A stretch of 64,000 nt of DNA from Desulfobotulus pelophilus (GTDB lineage: Bacteria > Desulfobacterota > Desulfobacteria > Desulfobacterales > ASO4-4), in NCBI RefSeq assembly GCF_026155325.1, contig NZ_JAPFPW010000010.1, forward strand, positions 62,001 through 126,000, in the 5' to 3' direction. The notes beneath the pieces are model-generated. The model was not told the origin of the DNA, ran no database searches, and worked only from the letters and a program-made list of their open reading frames with translations. A program made the translations under genes and the position numbers. Position 1 is the first letter of the stretch. Each line of letters opens with the position of its first letter. Shown here one piece after another: positions 18,146 through 28,477 of the stretch.

Positions 18146-18200
18146 AACCGGCTTTCCAACCAACAGTAACAGCCCGCTTTATGCGGCTTATCCATACAGA

Positions 18201-18217
18201 CTGCCCCTCAGGGGCAG
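18201..18217 (+). other. Hairpin abutting the dctM ribosome site
   Basis: CTGCCCC (18201-18207) and GGGGCAG (18211-18217) form a perfect 7-bp stem with a 3-base loop ending right at the GAAAGGAA ribosome site of dctM. It could tune translation initiation; no experimental basis. Confidence 0.35.
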
Positions 18218-18232
18218 AAAGGAACCGTACTC

Positions 18233-19516
18233 ATGGCAACAATTATGCTCACAACCATGATTGTGTTGCTGCTGCTGGGTTTTCCCATGATGATCCCCCT
18301 GATTGTGGGGGCTATTATCGGATTTTACATCACCTTTGACGGTTTTTCCCAGATGAACATTCTGATTCAGCAGCTTATGGGAGGTATACGGCCCACGGCC
18401 CTCATCGCCGTACCCATGTTCATTTTTGCCGCTGAGATCATGACAAGAGGCCACTCCGCAGAGAGGCTTGTCAACATGGTCATGGCTTTCATCGGGCATA
18501 TCAAGGGTGGACTTGCCGTCAGCACGGCCGCTTCCTGCACTCTTTTCGGGGCTGTATCCGGTTCCACTCAGGCAACGGTGGTGGCCGTAGGGTCTCCGCT
18601 ACGCCCCAGGATGCTGGAAGCAGGCTATAAAGACTCCTTTACGCTGGCACTGATCATCAATTCCAGCGATATTGCCTTTCTCATTCCCCCCAGCATCGGC
18701 ATGATTCTCTATGGTATTATTTCCGGTACTTCCATCGGCGAACTGTTCATTGCCGGGATCGGACCCGGCCTGCTGATTCTTCTTCTCTTTTCCATTTACT
18801 GCGTCATCTATGCCATCATCAAGAAAGTTCCTACGGAGCCCAGATCCACATGGAAAGAACGGGCCATCGCCGTCAAGGAAGCCCTCTGGCCCCTGGGCTT
18901 TCCCGTTATCATTGTGGGCGGCATCTATGGCGGCATTTTCAGCCCCACGGAAGCAGCCGCCGTCTGCGTTCTGTACGCCATCATTCTTGAATTTCTCATT
19001 TTCCGGGTTCTTTTCATTCCGGATCTCTTCAAAATAGCCAAATCCACAGGACTGATTACAGCCGTAGTCTTTATCCTGGTGGCTGTTGGCAACGGCTTTT
19101 CGTGGATTCTTTCCTTTGCCCACATTCCCCAGAATCTTCTCGCCACCATCGGCATTAACGAGGCCGGACCCTATACGGTAATGTTTGCCATTGCTGTGGC
19201 CTTTTTCATTGCCTGCATGTTTGTGGATCCCATTGTGGTCATCCTGATACTTACCCCCATCTTTGCCCCTGCCGTGGCCAATGCCGGACTGGATCCCGTA
19301 CTGGTGGGCGTTCTCATTACCCTGATGGTGGCCATCGGTTCGGCAACACCACCCTTTGGCTGTGATATTTTTACGGCCATCGCCATTTTCAAACGACCCT
19401 ACTGGGAGGTGATCAAGGGAACGCCACCGTTTATAGCCATCCTGATTTCAGCCGGTGTTCTCATCACCCTCTTTCCCCAGATCGCCCTTTTTCTGAGAGA
19501 CATGGCTTTCCGGTAA
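18233..19516 (+). CDS. TRAP transporter large permease subunit, DctM family
   Basis: 427 residues, about 12 membrane helices, full length for DctM, the ion-coupled transport subunit. Hallmarks are LLGFPMMIPLIVGAIIG, AVPMFIFAAEIM, TAASCTLFGAVSGSTQATVVAVG, IPPSIGMILYG and the late GSATPPFGCDIF, the family's substrate and sodium site motifs. GAAAGGAA precedes the ATG at a good distance. It completes the DctPQM set in the usual order and is followed by a strong intrinsic terminator. Confidence 0.93.
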   Translation: MATIMLTTMIVLLLLGFPMMIPLIVGAIIGFYITFDGFSQMNILIQQLMGGIRPTALIAVPMFIFAAEIMTRGHSAERLVNMVMAFIGHIKGGLAVSTAASCTLFGAVSGSTQATVVAVGSPLRPRMLEAGYKDSFTLALIINSSDIAFLIPPSIGMILYGIISGTSIGELFIAGIGPGLLILLLFSIYCVIYAIIKKVPTEPRSTWKERAIAVKEALWPLGFPVIIVGGIYGGIFSPTEAAAVCVLYAIILEFLIFRVLFIPDLFKIAKSTGLITAVVFILVAVGNGFSWILSFAHIPQNLLATIGINEAGPYTVMFAIAVAFFIACMFVDPIVVILILTPIFAPAVANAGLDPVLVGVLITLMVAIGSATPPFGCDIFTAIAIFKRPYWEVIKGTPPFIAILISAGVLITLFPQIALFLRDMAFR

Positions 19517-19530
19517 AACCACGCCAACAA

Positions 19531-19571
19531 CAATCCCCCGCTCCGGCAAATCCGGAACGGGGGATTGTTTT
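19531..19571 (+). terminator. Rho-independent terminator after dctM
   Basis: CAATCCCCCG (19531-19540) pairs with CGGGGGATTG (19558-19567), continued by TCCGG/CCGGA around a small loop, and followed by TTTT. It lies between convergent dctM and ilvC. Confidence 0.85.
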
Positions 19572-19620
19572 CACCCTGAAAGACAGACAGAGTGTCTTCG
19601 GGATCCATGCCTGTCAGGCA

Positions 19621-21087
19621 TCAGATGGCCTGCATGTTGGTCATGAAATAACGCAGGGTCCGGCCAATTTCTTCTACAGGATGATTGCGAATGGCATCGT
19701 TGATGGCAATAAGCTTTTTGTTATCCACCGTATTGTCCGTGGAACTCAGGCCTTTGCCGATCACATCCGTATCCACCTTTACCATAAAATCCTTCAGCAG
19801 AGGCACACAGGCCTGAGTGAACAGATAGTTACCGTATTCCGCCGTATCCGAAATCACCACATTCATTTCATAAAGCTTGTTACGGGCAATGGTATTGGCA
19901 ATGAGCGGCGTTTCATGGAGAGACTCATAGTAGGCGGACTCCGGCTTCATACCCGCTTCCGTCATAATTTCAAAAGCAAGCTCAACACCGGCTTTCACCA
20001 TGGCAATCATGAGAATACCGTGATCAAAGTACTCCTGCTCAGGAATATCCTTTTCCTGAATGGGGCACTTCTCAAAGGCGGTTTCACCGGTTTCCGCACG
20101 CCACTTCAGAAGATCGTGGTCATTGTTTGCCCAGTCCTTCATCATGGTTTCGGAAAATGCACCCTCCAGAATATCATCCATGTGCTTCTCATATAACGGG
20201 CGCATAATATCTTTAAGTTCTTCAGCCAGTTCAAAGGCTTTGACCTTGGCTGGATTGGAAAGCCTGTCCATCATGTTGGTAATACCACCATGCTTCAGGG
20301 CTTCCGTGGTAACTTCCCAGCCCTTCTGGACCAGTCTGGCGGCATAGGCACCGTCCACACCCTTTTCCACCATCTTATCAAAACAAAGCAGAGAACCGGA
20401 CTGCAGCATACCGCAGAGAATGGTCTGCTCGCCCATAAGATCGGACTTTACTTCCGCCACAAAGGAAGAAAGCAGAACACCCGCCCGGTCTCCACCCGTA
20501 CCAGCGCAATACGCCTTGGCAATCTCAAGTCCGTCGCCATTGGGGTCATTTTCCTCATGCACGGCAATAAGAGTGGGAACTCCGAAACCACGCACATACT
20601 CCGCACGGACTTCAGAGCCCGGAGATTTGGGAGCTACCATGATAACGGTAATATCTTCACGGATTTTCATGCCCTCTTCCACAATATTGAAACCATGGGA
20701 ATAGGAAAGACAGGCACCTTTTTTCATCAGGGGCATCACGCGGGAAACCACAGGAGTATGGTATTTGTCCGGGGTAAGGTTGAGAACGAGATCGCCTTTG
20801 GGTATGACATCTTCATAGGTGCCATAGGCAAAGCTGTTTTCAGAAGCCAGCTTCCAGGGAAGCAGCTTTTCGCTGATTTCTTCGTCCCGCAGGGCATAGG
20901 TCACATCCAGACCGCTATCCCGAAGGTTCATACCCTGATTAAAGCCCTGGGCACCGCAGCCCACGATAACAATTTTTTTACCTTTCAGCTTCTCCACGCC
21001 GTTGAACTCGGAAGGATCCATAAAACGGCACTGTCCCAGCTGCTTGACCTTGTCACGGAAAGAAAGGGCGGAAAAATAATTTTTCAT
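19621..21087 (-). CDS. ilvC: Ketol-acid reductoisomerase, class II (long form)
   Basis: 488 residues. IlvC isomerises and reduces 2-acetolactate or 2-aceto-2-hydroxybutyrate with NADPH and Mg2+ in branched-chain amino-acid synthesis. The Rossmann motif is [11 protein letters not shown], metal ligands lie in the SDLMGEQT and E(L)AFE helices, and the duplicated C-terminal knotted domain makes it the long class II form known from E. coli rather than the roughly 330-residue class I form. ATG at 21087 has AGGAG eight bases upstream; a TTG at 21090 is in frame but less likely. It is divergent from an IlvY-type regulator, the enterobacterial arrangement. Confidence 0.96.
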   Translation of the reverse strand: MKNYFSALSFRDKVKQLGQCRFMDPSEFNGVEKLKGKKIVIVGCGAQGFNQGMNLRDSGLDVTYALRDEEISEKLLPWKLASENSFAYGTYEDVIPKGDLVLNLTPDKYHTPVVSRVMPLMKKGACLSYSHGFNIVEEGMKIREDITVIMVAPKSPGSEVRAEYVRGFGVPTLIAVHEENDPNGDGLEIAKAYCAGTGGDRAGVLLSSFVAEVKSDLMGEQTILCGMLQSGSLLCFDKMVEKGVDGAYAARLVQKGWEVTTEALKHGGITNMMDRLSNPAKVKAFELAEELKDIMRPLYEKHMDDILEGAFSETMMKDWANNDHDLLKWRAETGETAFEKCPIQEKDIPEQEYFDHGILMIAMVKAGVELAFEIMTEAGMKPESAYYESLHETPLIANTIARNKLYEMNVVISDTAEYGNYLFTQACVPLLKDFMVKVDTDVIGKGLSSTDNTVDNKKLIAINDAIRNHPVEEIGRTLRYFMTNMQAI

Positions 21088-21234
21088 CAATGGGGCTCCT
21101 GCTTGTTATGGGTTTCAACAAATGGCTTTGTCGTAATATGACAGGTACTATATGGTATTTGCTATATTGCGTAAAGTGAATTAAAAGAAAGCATAAATTG
21201 CGTTGTAAGCAACCACTGTCAAAAAGGCACATCC
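21088..21234. promoter_or_regulatory. ilvY-ilvC: ilvC/ilvY divergent control region with candidate IlvY sites
   Basis: The 147 bases between the divergent starts hold two dyads of the LysR type: TTTGC...GCGTAAA (21158-21175) and TTGC-N7-GCAA (21198-21212). In enterobacteria IlvY binds such tandem sites and activates ilvC when acetolactate is bound. Site assignment here is by analogy. Confidence 0.45.
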
Positions 21235-22113
21235 ATGCATATCGAAGAATTGGAACTGTTTCTGAACCTTGCGCGAACCCGGCATTTCCAAAAAGCAAGT
21301 GCCCAGAGCAACATCAGCCCCTCTGCCCTCTCAAGGACCATACAACGCATGGAAAACCTGCTGGGTGAAAAACTGTTTGAGAGAACCAACCGTAGCGTAT
21401 CCCTCACACCGGCGGGCATTGTCTTCCGCAGCTATGCGGAGCAGATGCTGAAAACCTGGAAGGAAGGAAGGCAGGCTCTTTCACTGGAGAAGGGGGTCAT
21501 TTCCGGAGAACTGGCCATCTACTGCTCCGTAACGGCCGCCTACGGCATTCTGCCCGATATGCTGGACGGCTTCCGCAGGCAGTTTCCACAGGTACACATC
21601 AAACTGCGTACGGGCGATGCGGAAAGCGCACTGGAGCAGCTGCAGAAGGGGGACACGGACATTACCATTGCCGCCCTTCCCGAACAGATGCCAGAACACA
21701 TTCAGTCCATGCATGTGGCCAGCACACCCCTGGTCTGGATCCGCTCCATGAAATATGAAAAAGACCGGGATACCGTCATGAACTGGGACCGCACCCCCCT
21801 CATTCTGCCCAAACAGGGAATTGCCCGGAAACGTTTTGACCGCTGGCGCAGGGAGATGGGCATCCGGCCCACCATCTATGCCCAGGTTACGGGAAATGAA
21901 GCCATCATCGCCATGGTGCATCTGGGATGCGGCGTGGGTCTGGTTCCGGAAATGGTACTGGAGAAAAGCCCGGTGCATCACACCATTGAAACCCTTGATG
22001 TGTCTCCGCCCCTGAAACCCTATGTCATTGGCATCTGTACCCACCGGAGGAATCTCAGCAACGGGGTAACCCTTGCCTTCTGGAATACGGCAGCAGACTA
22101 TGCCGTGAGCTGA
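21235..22113 (+). CDS. ilvY: LysR-family regulator IlvY, activator of ilvC
   Basis: 292 residues. Residues 1-62 form the LysR winged helix (IEELELFLNLARTRHFQKASAQSNISPSALSR in segments), followed by a linker helix and a LysR substrate-binding domain. The HFQKAS...SPSALSRTIQRME pattern and the divergent placement from ilvC identify it as IlvY, which senses the acetohydroxy-acid substrates and switches on ilvC. AAGG lies 9 bases before the ATG. It converges on recD. Confidence in IlvY rests mainly on the gene pair. Confidence 0.88.
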   Translation: MHIEELELFLNLARTRHFQKASAQSNISPSALSRTIQRMENLLGEKLFERTNRSVSLTPAGIVFRSYAEQMLKTWKEGRQALSLEKGVISGELAIYCSVTAAYGILPDMLDGFRRQFPQVHIKLRTGDAESALEQLQKGDTDITIAALPEQMPEHIQSMHVASTPLVWIRSMKYEKDRDTVMNWDRTPLILPKQGIARKRFDRWRREMGIRPTIYAQVTGNEAIIAMVHLGCGVGLVPEMVLEKSPVHHTIETLDVSPPLKPYVIGICTHRRNLSNGVTLAFWNTAADYAVS

Positions 22114-22170
22114 TCCTGATACAGAGAACCCCACAGGTAACAGACCATGGATCCTCCTGATCCCCAACTA

Positions 22171-24048
22171 TCACAGGGCTTTTGATTTCCATATCATATC
22201 TCCCAATCCGGAAGACCGGTTCACACTTCGCCCCATTCCTATGGTCAGAATATTCCGGTCTCCGGCAAGACGGATCTCTTTTCTTGCCCTTGTAACCGCC
22301 GTATAAAGAATCTCACGGGTGAGTACAGGGGTATCCCGTTCCGGCAGTATGAGAAGAACCCGGTCAAATTCCGAACCCTGGCTTTTGTGTACGGTCATGG
22401 CAAAAACCGTTTCCACATCCGGGAGGCGAAGGGGATGAAAAGAACGGAACCCACCGCCCTCCGCAGGAAACACAACCTGCAGATCTCCGCTTTTTTCTTC
22501 CTGCATGGTAAACCCCACATCACCATTATAAAGCCCTGTAGCCGCATCATTTCTGAGCACCATAACAGGCCTTCCCGCATACCAGGGTCCTGCCACCCTG
22601 ACATGACCGGTCCTTTCGAGGATTTTCTCCACCATCCCGTTCATCCCGCCAACACCGGATGGCCCTTCCCGCAGCACACAGAGAATACGGAAGCTCTCCA
22701 GAGCAGCAAAGGCCTGTTCAGGAGTGCGGGCCGCCATAAGACCTGAAAACCCGTCCTGTATCGCATCCATGAGAACAGCTTCCCGATCTCCGGCTCCTGC
22801 AACGGGATACCAGCCACAGGAAGGATCTTCCCCCTCCTCCAGCAGGGAGAGGACATCGGGCGATCGGCCCTCATTCAAGCCACGGGCCAGCCGGCCGATA
22901 CCGCCTGCAGCATCAAATCGCCAGCTGCGGGTGAGTTCCACCACACAATCTGCCATGGCGGGTACTCCACTACGGGAAGTAAAGGGAAGAGCCGTACCGA
23001 AAACTTCTTTGAAATCCTCTATAAAATCAATGGAACGCTCCCATGAGGCCTGCTTGCATATTTCACCCAGAACGGCACCGGGCAGTACACTGGCCAGCTG
23101 ATACCGATCTCCCAGAAGAATCAGACGGGCTCCGGGTTTCAGGGCATCCATGAGCTTTGCCATCAGAAAAAGATCCACCATGGAGACCTCATCCACCACC
23201 ACAACATCCGCAGAAAGGGGATTTTCTTTATGATGACGGGGTCTCCTGCCATGGACCAGACCCAGAAGCCGGTGCAGAGTGGAAGCCGTTTCCGGTATGG
23301 CCCCAGCCATACCGCCATTCACCGATTCCAGAACCCGCTTTCCAGCCAGCATGGATTCACAAAGCCTTCCTGCGGCCTTGCCTGTAGGTGCGGCCAACAC
23401 CACTTCCGGCACCGTGTCTGCCAGAGAACAGAGGCTTGCCAGCAGACGGCAGACCGTGGTGGTTTTTCCCGTTCCCGGCCCCCCCACAATCACCGAAAGA
23501 CTTTTTCGGGCTGCGGCAAAGGCTGCCACCTTCTGCAGGCTGATACGTTCATTTTCTTCTGCCGGGAAATAATGATCCAGAATTTTCTTCAAAAAAGCGG
23601 AATCGGGCACAGCTGCTTTTTCCCCTGCCCTTTTCAGCAGTCCTTCGGCCACAGCCGTCTCCGCCCGGAAATAGCGCCGCAGATAGAGCCGGTTTCCCAT
23701 AAGCATCAGGGGGCGGACCTCATCCCTGCACTGACCCACCAGGGGTGATGCCGCTATTTCCCGGCGCCAGGCATCCAGCCCTCCTTCCACGTCAGCCATA
23801 CGGACCACCTTTGGCCAGATACCGTCCCTGCCCGCCAGATCCAGACATATATGGCCTTCCCGTGTACGTGCGGAAAGGGCTTTCACCGCCAGCTCCAGAA
23901 CGGATGACATCCCCGGATCCATTCGCTGCAGCAGTGCCGTCAGATGATAATCCAGTGGCTGCAGGCCAAGCATGGCTGACAGCTTTGGTTCATCCTGCGT
24001 GGCATGCTCCGATATATCAAACGAAGTGCTCATCCCTGACTGATGCAT
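22171..24048 (-). CDS. recD: Exodeoxyribonuclease V alpha subunit RecD
   Basis: 625 residues. RecD is the 5'-3' helicase motor of RecBCD. Walker A is GGPGTGKTT (189-197), the DEVSMVD Walker B follows around residue 300, and the C-terminal helicase motif V/VI region has FAMTVHKSQGSEF and LYTAVTRARKEI. It lies last in the recC-recB-phosphatase-recD series, with 48 bases between it and the phosphatase gene. GGGAG precedes the ATG at 24048; a second in-frame Met is five residues in. It converges with ilvY. Together with RecB and RecC it repairs double-strand breaks and degrades linear foreign DNA. Confidence 0.94.
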   Translation of the reverse strand: MHQSGMSTSFDISEHATQDEPKLSAMLGLQPLDYHLTALLQRMDPGMSSVLELAVKALSARTREGHICLDLAGRDGIWPKVVRMADVEGGLDAWRREIAASPLVGQCRDEVRPLMLMGNRLYLRRYFRAETAVAEGLLKRAGEKAAVPDSAFLKKILDHYFPAEENERISLQKVAAFAAARKSLSVIVGGPGTGKTTTVCRLLASLCSLADTVPEVVLAAPTGKAAGRLCESMLAGKRVLESVNGGMAGAIPETASTLHRLLGLVHGRRPRHHKENPLSADVVVVDEVSMVDLFLMAKLMDALKPGARLILLGDRYQLASVLPGAVLGEICKQASWERSIDFIEDFKEVFGTALPFTSRSGVPAMADCVVELTRSWRFDAAGGIGRLARGLNEGRSPDVLSLLEEGEDPSCGWYPVAGAGDREAVLMDAIQDGFSGLMAARTPEQAFAALESFRILCVLREGPSGVGGMNGMVEKILERTGHVRVAGPWYAGRPVMVLRNDAATGLYNGDVGFTMQEEKSGDLQVVFPAEGGGFRSFHPLRLPDVETVFAMTVHKSQGSEFDRVLLILPERDTPVLTREILYTAVTRARKEIRLAGDRNILTIGMGRSVNRSSGLGDMIWKSKAL

Positions 24049-24096
24049 AGAGTCTCCCGTCGCCTGCCCCTGCCCCGATGAAGATAGCGTTAAGCA

Positions 24097-24753
24097 TCAG
24101 AAAAACAGCCTGTTAAGATCCGCCAGACTGGCTGCAAAATAATCCGCTCCGGCCTTTTCCAGCTCATCCCTGCTGCCGTAACCAAAGCCTACTCCTAAAG
24201 AAGCGATGCCATTTTCTCGGGCTCCGATCACATCATGTTCCCTGTCACCGATCATGAGGGTTTTTTCCCGAGAAATATCATGATGATCAAAAAGATACCG
24301 GATCACGGAAGCTTTTTCACATCTTGTACCATCCAGCTCACTGCCCGCCACCTCCCAAAAATAAGGAGAAAGACCAAAGGTATCCGTTATGATTCTTGCA
24401 AACACCGTTGGTTTGGATGTGGCCACAAAGAGCTTTTTTTTCTCCTGAACCAGACGGCTCAGAAAACTGTCCATACCATCCAAACAACGGTTTTCAAAAA
24501 TACCCCTGTCCGCAAAATACTCCCTGTACCAGTCAATGGCTTCCATGGCCTGCTCTTGGCTAAAACCATAGTGAGTCATAAAGGAATGTTTCAGCGGAGG
24601 CCCGATAAAATGAACCAGACGTTCCAGATTTTTTTCAAGAATACCCATTTTCTTCAGGGCATACTGCACGGATTTTGTGATGCCCTCTTTGGGATCGGTG
24701 AGAGTACCGTCCAGATCAAAAAGAAAAACGTCAAACTTTTCACATAAAAACAT
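24097..24753 (-). CDS. HAD-superfamily phosphatase, phosphoglycolate phosphatase-like
   Basis: About 218 residues. HAD motif I is FDLDGTLTD, with nucleophile Asp13 and general acid Asp15. Motif II is the Thr in VATSKPT. The motif III Lys lies in CEKAS and the motif IV acids in MIGDREHDVIGA. The helical cap after motif I (VQYALKKMG) places it near Gph and PpaX-type enzymes, which hydrolyse small phosphomonoesters such as 2-phosphoglycolate, a by-product of 3'-end DNA damage repair. Start is uncertain: ATGs at 24753, 24759 and 24768 are all in frame, and the frame is open to 24897. It is embedded between recB and recD, an unusual place that would fit cleaning up repair products, but this is inference. 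Confidence 0.82.
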   Translation of the reverse strand: MFLCEKFDVFLFDLDGTLTDPKEGITKSVQYALKKMGILEKNLERLVHFIGPPLKHSFMTHYGFSQEQAMEAIDWYREYFADRGIFENRCLDGMDSFLSRLVQEKKKLFVATSKPTVFARIITDTFGLSPYFWEVAGSELDGTRCEKASVIRYLFDHHDISREKTLMIGDREHDVIGARENGIASLGVGFGYGSRDELEKAGADYFAASLADLNRLFF

Positions 24754-24931
24754 GATCATTCCATCCATAAAAAAATGTAACGGCAGAACAGGGGCCAGAA
24801 CCATGCCATCTGCAGCAGGTAATGGGAGCAGATCTCCTGCCAAAAAGGTCTTCCCCATCAGCTCGTACGGGGTCTCCCCACGAGAACATGCCGCCAACCT
24901 GTTCCATCAGCCGACCGAATAAGCTTGCCGG

Positions 24932-27900
24932 TCAATCCGGGCTGCTGTTCAACAATCCTTCTGCCATCATCCAGCCGGCCATCTCACGGATTCTGTCCAC
25001 AGGAGGTTTTTCAAAAAAAAGCCCGCATCCCGGAGCTTTTTCAGAATCAACACCGCGCAGAAACACATAGGCTACCCCACCAAAATCCCGCTCATAATCA
25101 TAGTTTTCAAGACGAAGGCGCAAGTAGCGGTCCAGGGCCAGCACATACAGATGATACTGCAGGGTATAGAGATGAACGGCCATTTCCTTTTTCAGATTTT
25201 CCGGAGTGTACGCTATGTAATCCGGCCCCAGATCATTGGATTTCCAGTCCAGCAGGTAATAGCGGCCCTTGTGGCGGAACACAAGATCCATAACACCCCT
25301 TACATATCCGGCACTGCGGGAAAAATGCAATCTTTCCAGCTGCGGGGGCAGATACTCACAGGCGCCCAGAGTGATCTTCTGTACCCATTGTGAAATAAAA
25401 CCGGACTCCAGGGTGTTCAGGGGAAAATAGAAATCAAGCTCCCGCAGCTGATCCGCAAGCTCCACATCCTTCAACCTGAATCCCTCTTCCCCAAAGGGCA
25501 TGGCCAGCACCCTTTCCACCATTTCCAGAATGGCGGGCAGCCATGCTTCATCATATCCGAAAAGATAAAGACTCTTGCGGACCGCAGGTTCAAACTGAAA
25601 CCTTTCATGCGTAAAATCAATGTTCTCAAAAACATGATGCAGAAAGCTGCCGGGTCTTGTCCCGGCGGGGAAAGAGAAAATATCTCCTGCCGGATCTTCA
25701 CTTTTGGCCGTCAGCTTTGCGATACCGTCCCTGTCCGCCGGGTTCTCCCTGTATTTTCCAGCCACAAGGGAGGAAAAGCTTGTAATACGGAAAGGATCGG
25801 CAGGAAGATGCCCCGGTGTACAACAAACCGGAATATCTGCCGTTTCCGCCAAATGTGGCAGTTTCTGACACCGGTCTTCGGGAAGAGGATGGCAGGCAAG
25901 CACACCGTCCATGGCCAGTGCGTTCATATCCTTTTGCACCTGATCCGCAGCAGGAATGACATCCGCCTCATTGTGCAATACCCAGTTGCAGGCCCTGCCT
26001 CTGGTGTTGTTGATGGAGCCCCAGACCGCATACACCCTGTGACGGGCGCGGGTAAGGGCCACATAAAGAAGGCGGGCCTGTTCCGCCATGGATTCCTTCC
26101 GAGTGAGGGACTCTTCCCGGCTTCTGTCCACCCTGCCTCCCAAATCCACGCAAAGCCGGTTTCCCTGTTCCGGATCGTGATAGACAAGAATCTTTTCGGG
26201 ATTGGTTGCAGGGCCCAGTACATCCGTTGCACTGTACAGAAAGGGGCAGAAAATAATGGGATACTCAAGTCCTTTGGAGCGATGCACCGTAATCACCCGC
26301 ACCCGCTGCCCATCACTTTCAAGGCGCAAGGGGGCTTCCATACGACGGGAAAAGGCCGGATTTCCCTGCCGTTCCAGCCATCGTAAAAGTACCTCCGGCC
26401 CCCTCTTCTCCTCTACTTCGGCTCCATGGAGAATTTCTGCCAGATGAAGGAGGTTGGTCACCTGCCGCTCTCCATCACCTGAACCCGCCGCCCGCACCAG
26501 CAGTCCGCCTTTTTCATACAGATAGGAAAGCATGGGGAAAACCCCCCTTTCCTGCCAAAGATTCCGGCATTCCATGAAAAAAGTACTCTCACGGTTGAAA
26601 GCCCGTTCATTGCGGTTCAGGAAATCAATGGTCTTCATGGAAAAGCCCATGATCTTTGTGCCCAGAGCCCGCCTGAGTTTGCCGCCGTTCCATGGATGAT
26701 GAATGGCTGCCAGTACAGATAACAGCTCTTTGGCCTCTGAACTGTCCAGTACATTGCCGTCCGCATGGATAACCGCAGGAACACCCCGATCCGCAAGGAA
26801 ATTTCGAGCCTGAAGGGCTTCTTTATTGCTGCGGACCAGAACGGCCATATCACCGGGTTCAACCCCCCTGTCTCCTATGCGGATATCTCCCCTTCTGCCG
26901 CCACCAAGAAGCCGTACAATTTCATCGGATACGGCTCCAAGAGCCCTCGGCAGAAGCTGTTTCACAGATATGGGCTTTTGATCTTCAGACTCAGCAAGCC
27001 AGAAGGTAAATGGCAGCACATTTGCCGGATCAGTCAGTACTTCCCTTGTTCTGGGTGCGGCCTTAACTGGCTGGAACTCCATCCCCTCCAGTACAAAGGC
27101 CCGGGGATTCTTTTCAAAAATACGGTTAACCGCTTCAATGAGTTCAGGATCGGAACGCCAGTTATAATCCAGAGTATAGCGTTTTCTGCTTTTTTTGGCC
27201 GCATCCAGATAGGCAAACACATCCGCCCCGCGGAAGGCGTATATGGCCTGTTTGGGATCACCAATGAGAAGAAGGGGCAGGCCCGCACGGGCAAACACCG
27301 CATCAAACACCGCATACTGCACAGGATCCGTGTCCTGAAACTCATCAATGAGGGCGGCTCCGAAAAGCTCCCGGATACGCCGGCACATACCGCCCTGATC
27401 ATCTTCCAGTACGGCATTCCTCAGTGTGAGAAGAAGATCATCAAAGGTAAGAAAACCCTCTTTTTCTTTCAGGGACGCTTCTCTTTTGCGTACGGCCTGA
27501 AGGAGATCCTTCAGAAAAACGGATCGGGCCATATCAGAAACCGAGGCAAGCTCTGCCCTGGCCTTCAGCAAAGCTTCACAGGCATGGTAAAAGGGATGCT
27601 CCGGCGCAGGGGCATTTTTTTTTCTGGCCTTTTCCATATTCTCCGGTGTCAGTTTCCATAAAAACTCCGGGGAAAAAGCCTGTTTACCCGCCACCCAGTC
27701 AGCCAGCTCTCCAAGGCCCTTTTCTACGGTAGCCGTTTTCAGGATGTTCCGTTTCAGGTTTTCCGAACCTTGAAGAAAGGCGGTCAGGTTTTCACCATCA
27801 TACCGCCAGATTTCCTTCACCCTTTCCTCTGCCTGCCGCACTGTTTCCTGAAAAGGCATGATATCCGGCATGGCCCCATCGGGTAAGATCAGCTGATCCG

Positions 27901-28477
27901 GCCCTCCATAGCGGGAGGCCAGTTGCATCAGATCTTCAGGGCTGCGTTTATCCGTCAGAATTTCCGCCATTGCAAGGTCAAGGGAAGCCACATGCCTGCG
28001 CCAGACATCATCCGCCGCATTCTGCCGCAAAAGCCCGGTATCCATTAGCAGCTCGGCATCAGACCGCAGCCCTGATTCAAAACGGTTTTCGCGGAGCATG
28101 CGGTAACAAAACGAATGAATGGTGCCGATGGCCGCCCGGTCAAAATTCCGCATGGCCCCGATGATTCGGCGCCTTGCCTCCCGGCTGCTGCCATGCCGTC
28201 TGGCCATTTCATCGGAAAAAGATTCTGAAAAGGGCCTTCCTTCCAGAGCCGCAAGGGTATCACCCAGCCTGGCATAAATCCGCTCCTTCAACTCTCCGCT
28301 GGCGGCTTCCGTGAAGGTAACCACAAGGATGCGCTCCACAGGCAGGGCATGTTCCATGACAAGGCGCACAAAAAGACTGGCAATGGTGTGAGTTTTTCCC
28401 GTTCCCGCACTGGCCTCCATAAGAAGGGTTCCTTCAAGGGGGGTATTCACGGGATCAAAGGAAGGCATGAATGCCAT
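24932..28477 (-). CDS. recB: Exodeoxyribonuclease V beta subunit RecB
   Basis: 1181 residues. RecB combines a 3'-5' SF1 helicase with a C-terminal nuclease. It opens DPVNTPLEGTLLMEASAGTGKT, the Walker A motif. Helicase motifs include ALIDEFQDTDP, LIGDPKQAIYAFRGAD, YNWRSDPEL, ITVHRSKGLEYP and YVALTRARH. The nuclease has GVMDLVFRHKGRYYLLDWKSN with the catalytic Asp and Lys. Its ATG overlaps the recC stop (TAATG), so translation is coupled. Order recC-recB-HAD-recD, all leftward. Length matches the enterobacterial enzyme. Confidence 0.95.
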   Translation of the reverse strand: MAFMPSFDPVNTPLEGTLLMEASAGTGKTHTIASLFVRLVMEHALPVERILVVTFTEAASGELKERIYARLGDTLAALEGRPFSESFSDEMARRHGSSREARRRIIGAMRNFDRAAIGTIHSFCYRMLRENRFESGLRSDAELLMDTGLLRQNAADDVWRRHVASLDLAMAEILTDKRSPEDLMQLASRYGGPDQLILPDGAMPDIMPFQETVRQAEERVKEIWRYDGENLTAFLQGSENLKRNILKTATVEKGLGELADWVAGKQAFSPEFLWKLTPENMEKARKKNAPAPEHPFYHACEALLKARAELASVSDMARSVFLKDLLQAVRKREASLKEKEGFLTFDDLLLTLRNAVLEDDQGGMCRRIRELFGAALIDEFQDTDPVQYAVFDAVFARAGLPLLLIGDPKQAIYAFRGADVFAYLDAAKKSRKRYTLDYNWRSDPELIEAVNRIFEKNPRAFVLEGMEFQPVKAAPRTREVLTDPANVLPFTFWLAESEDQKPISVKQLLPRALGAVSDEIVRLLGGGRRGDIRIGDRGVEPGDMAVLVRSNKEALQARNFLADRGVPAVIHADGNVLDSSEAKELLSVLAAIHHPWNGGKLRRALGTKIMGFSMKTIDFLNRNERAFNRESTFFMECRNLWQERGVFPMLSYLYEKGGLLVRAAGSGDGERQVTNLLHLAEILHGAEVEEKRGPEVLLRWLERQGNPAFSRRMEAPLRLESDGQRVRVITVHRSKGLEYPIIFCPFLYSATDVLGPATNPEKILVYHDPEQGNRLCVDLGGRVDRSREESLTRKESMAEQARLLYVALTRARHRVYAVWGSINNTRGRACNWVLHNEADVIPAADQVQKDMNALAMDGVLACHPLPEDRCQKLPHLAETADIPVCCTPGHLPADPFRITSFSSLVAGKYRENPADRDGIAKLTAKSEDPAGDIFSFPAGTRPGSFLHHVFENIDFTHERFQFEPAVRKSLYLFGYDEAWLPAILEMVERVLAMPFGEEGFRLKDVELADQLRELDFYFPLNTLESGFISQWVQKITLGACEYLPPQLERLHFSRSAGYVRGVMDLVFRHKGRYYLLDWKSNDLGPDYIAYTPENLKKEMAVHLYTLQYHLYVLALDRYLRLRLENYDYERDFGGVAYVFLRGVDSEKAPGCGLFFEKPPVDRIREMAGWMMAEGLLNSSPD

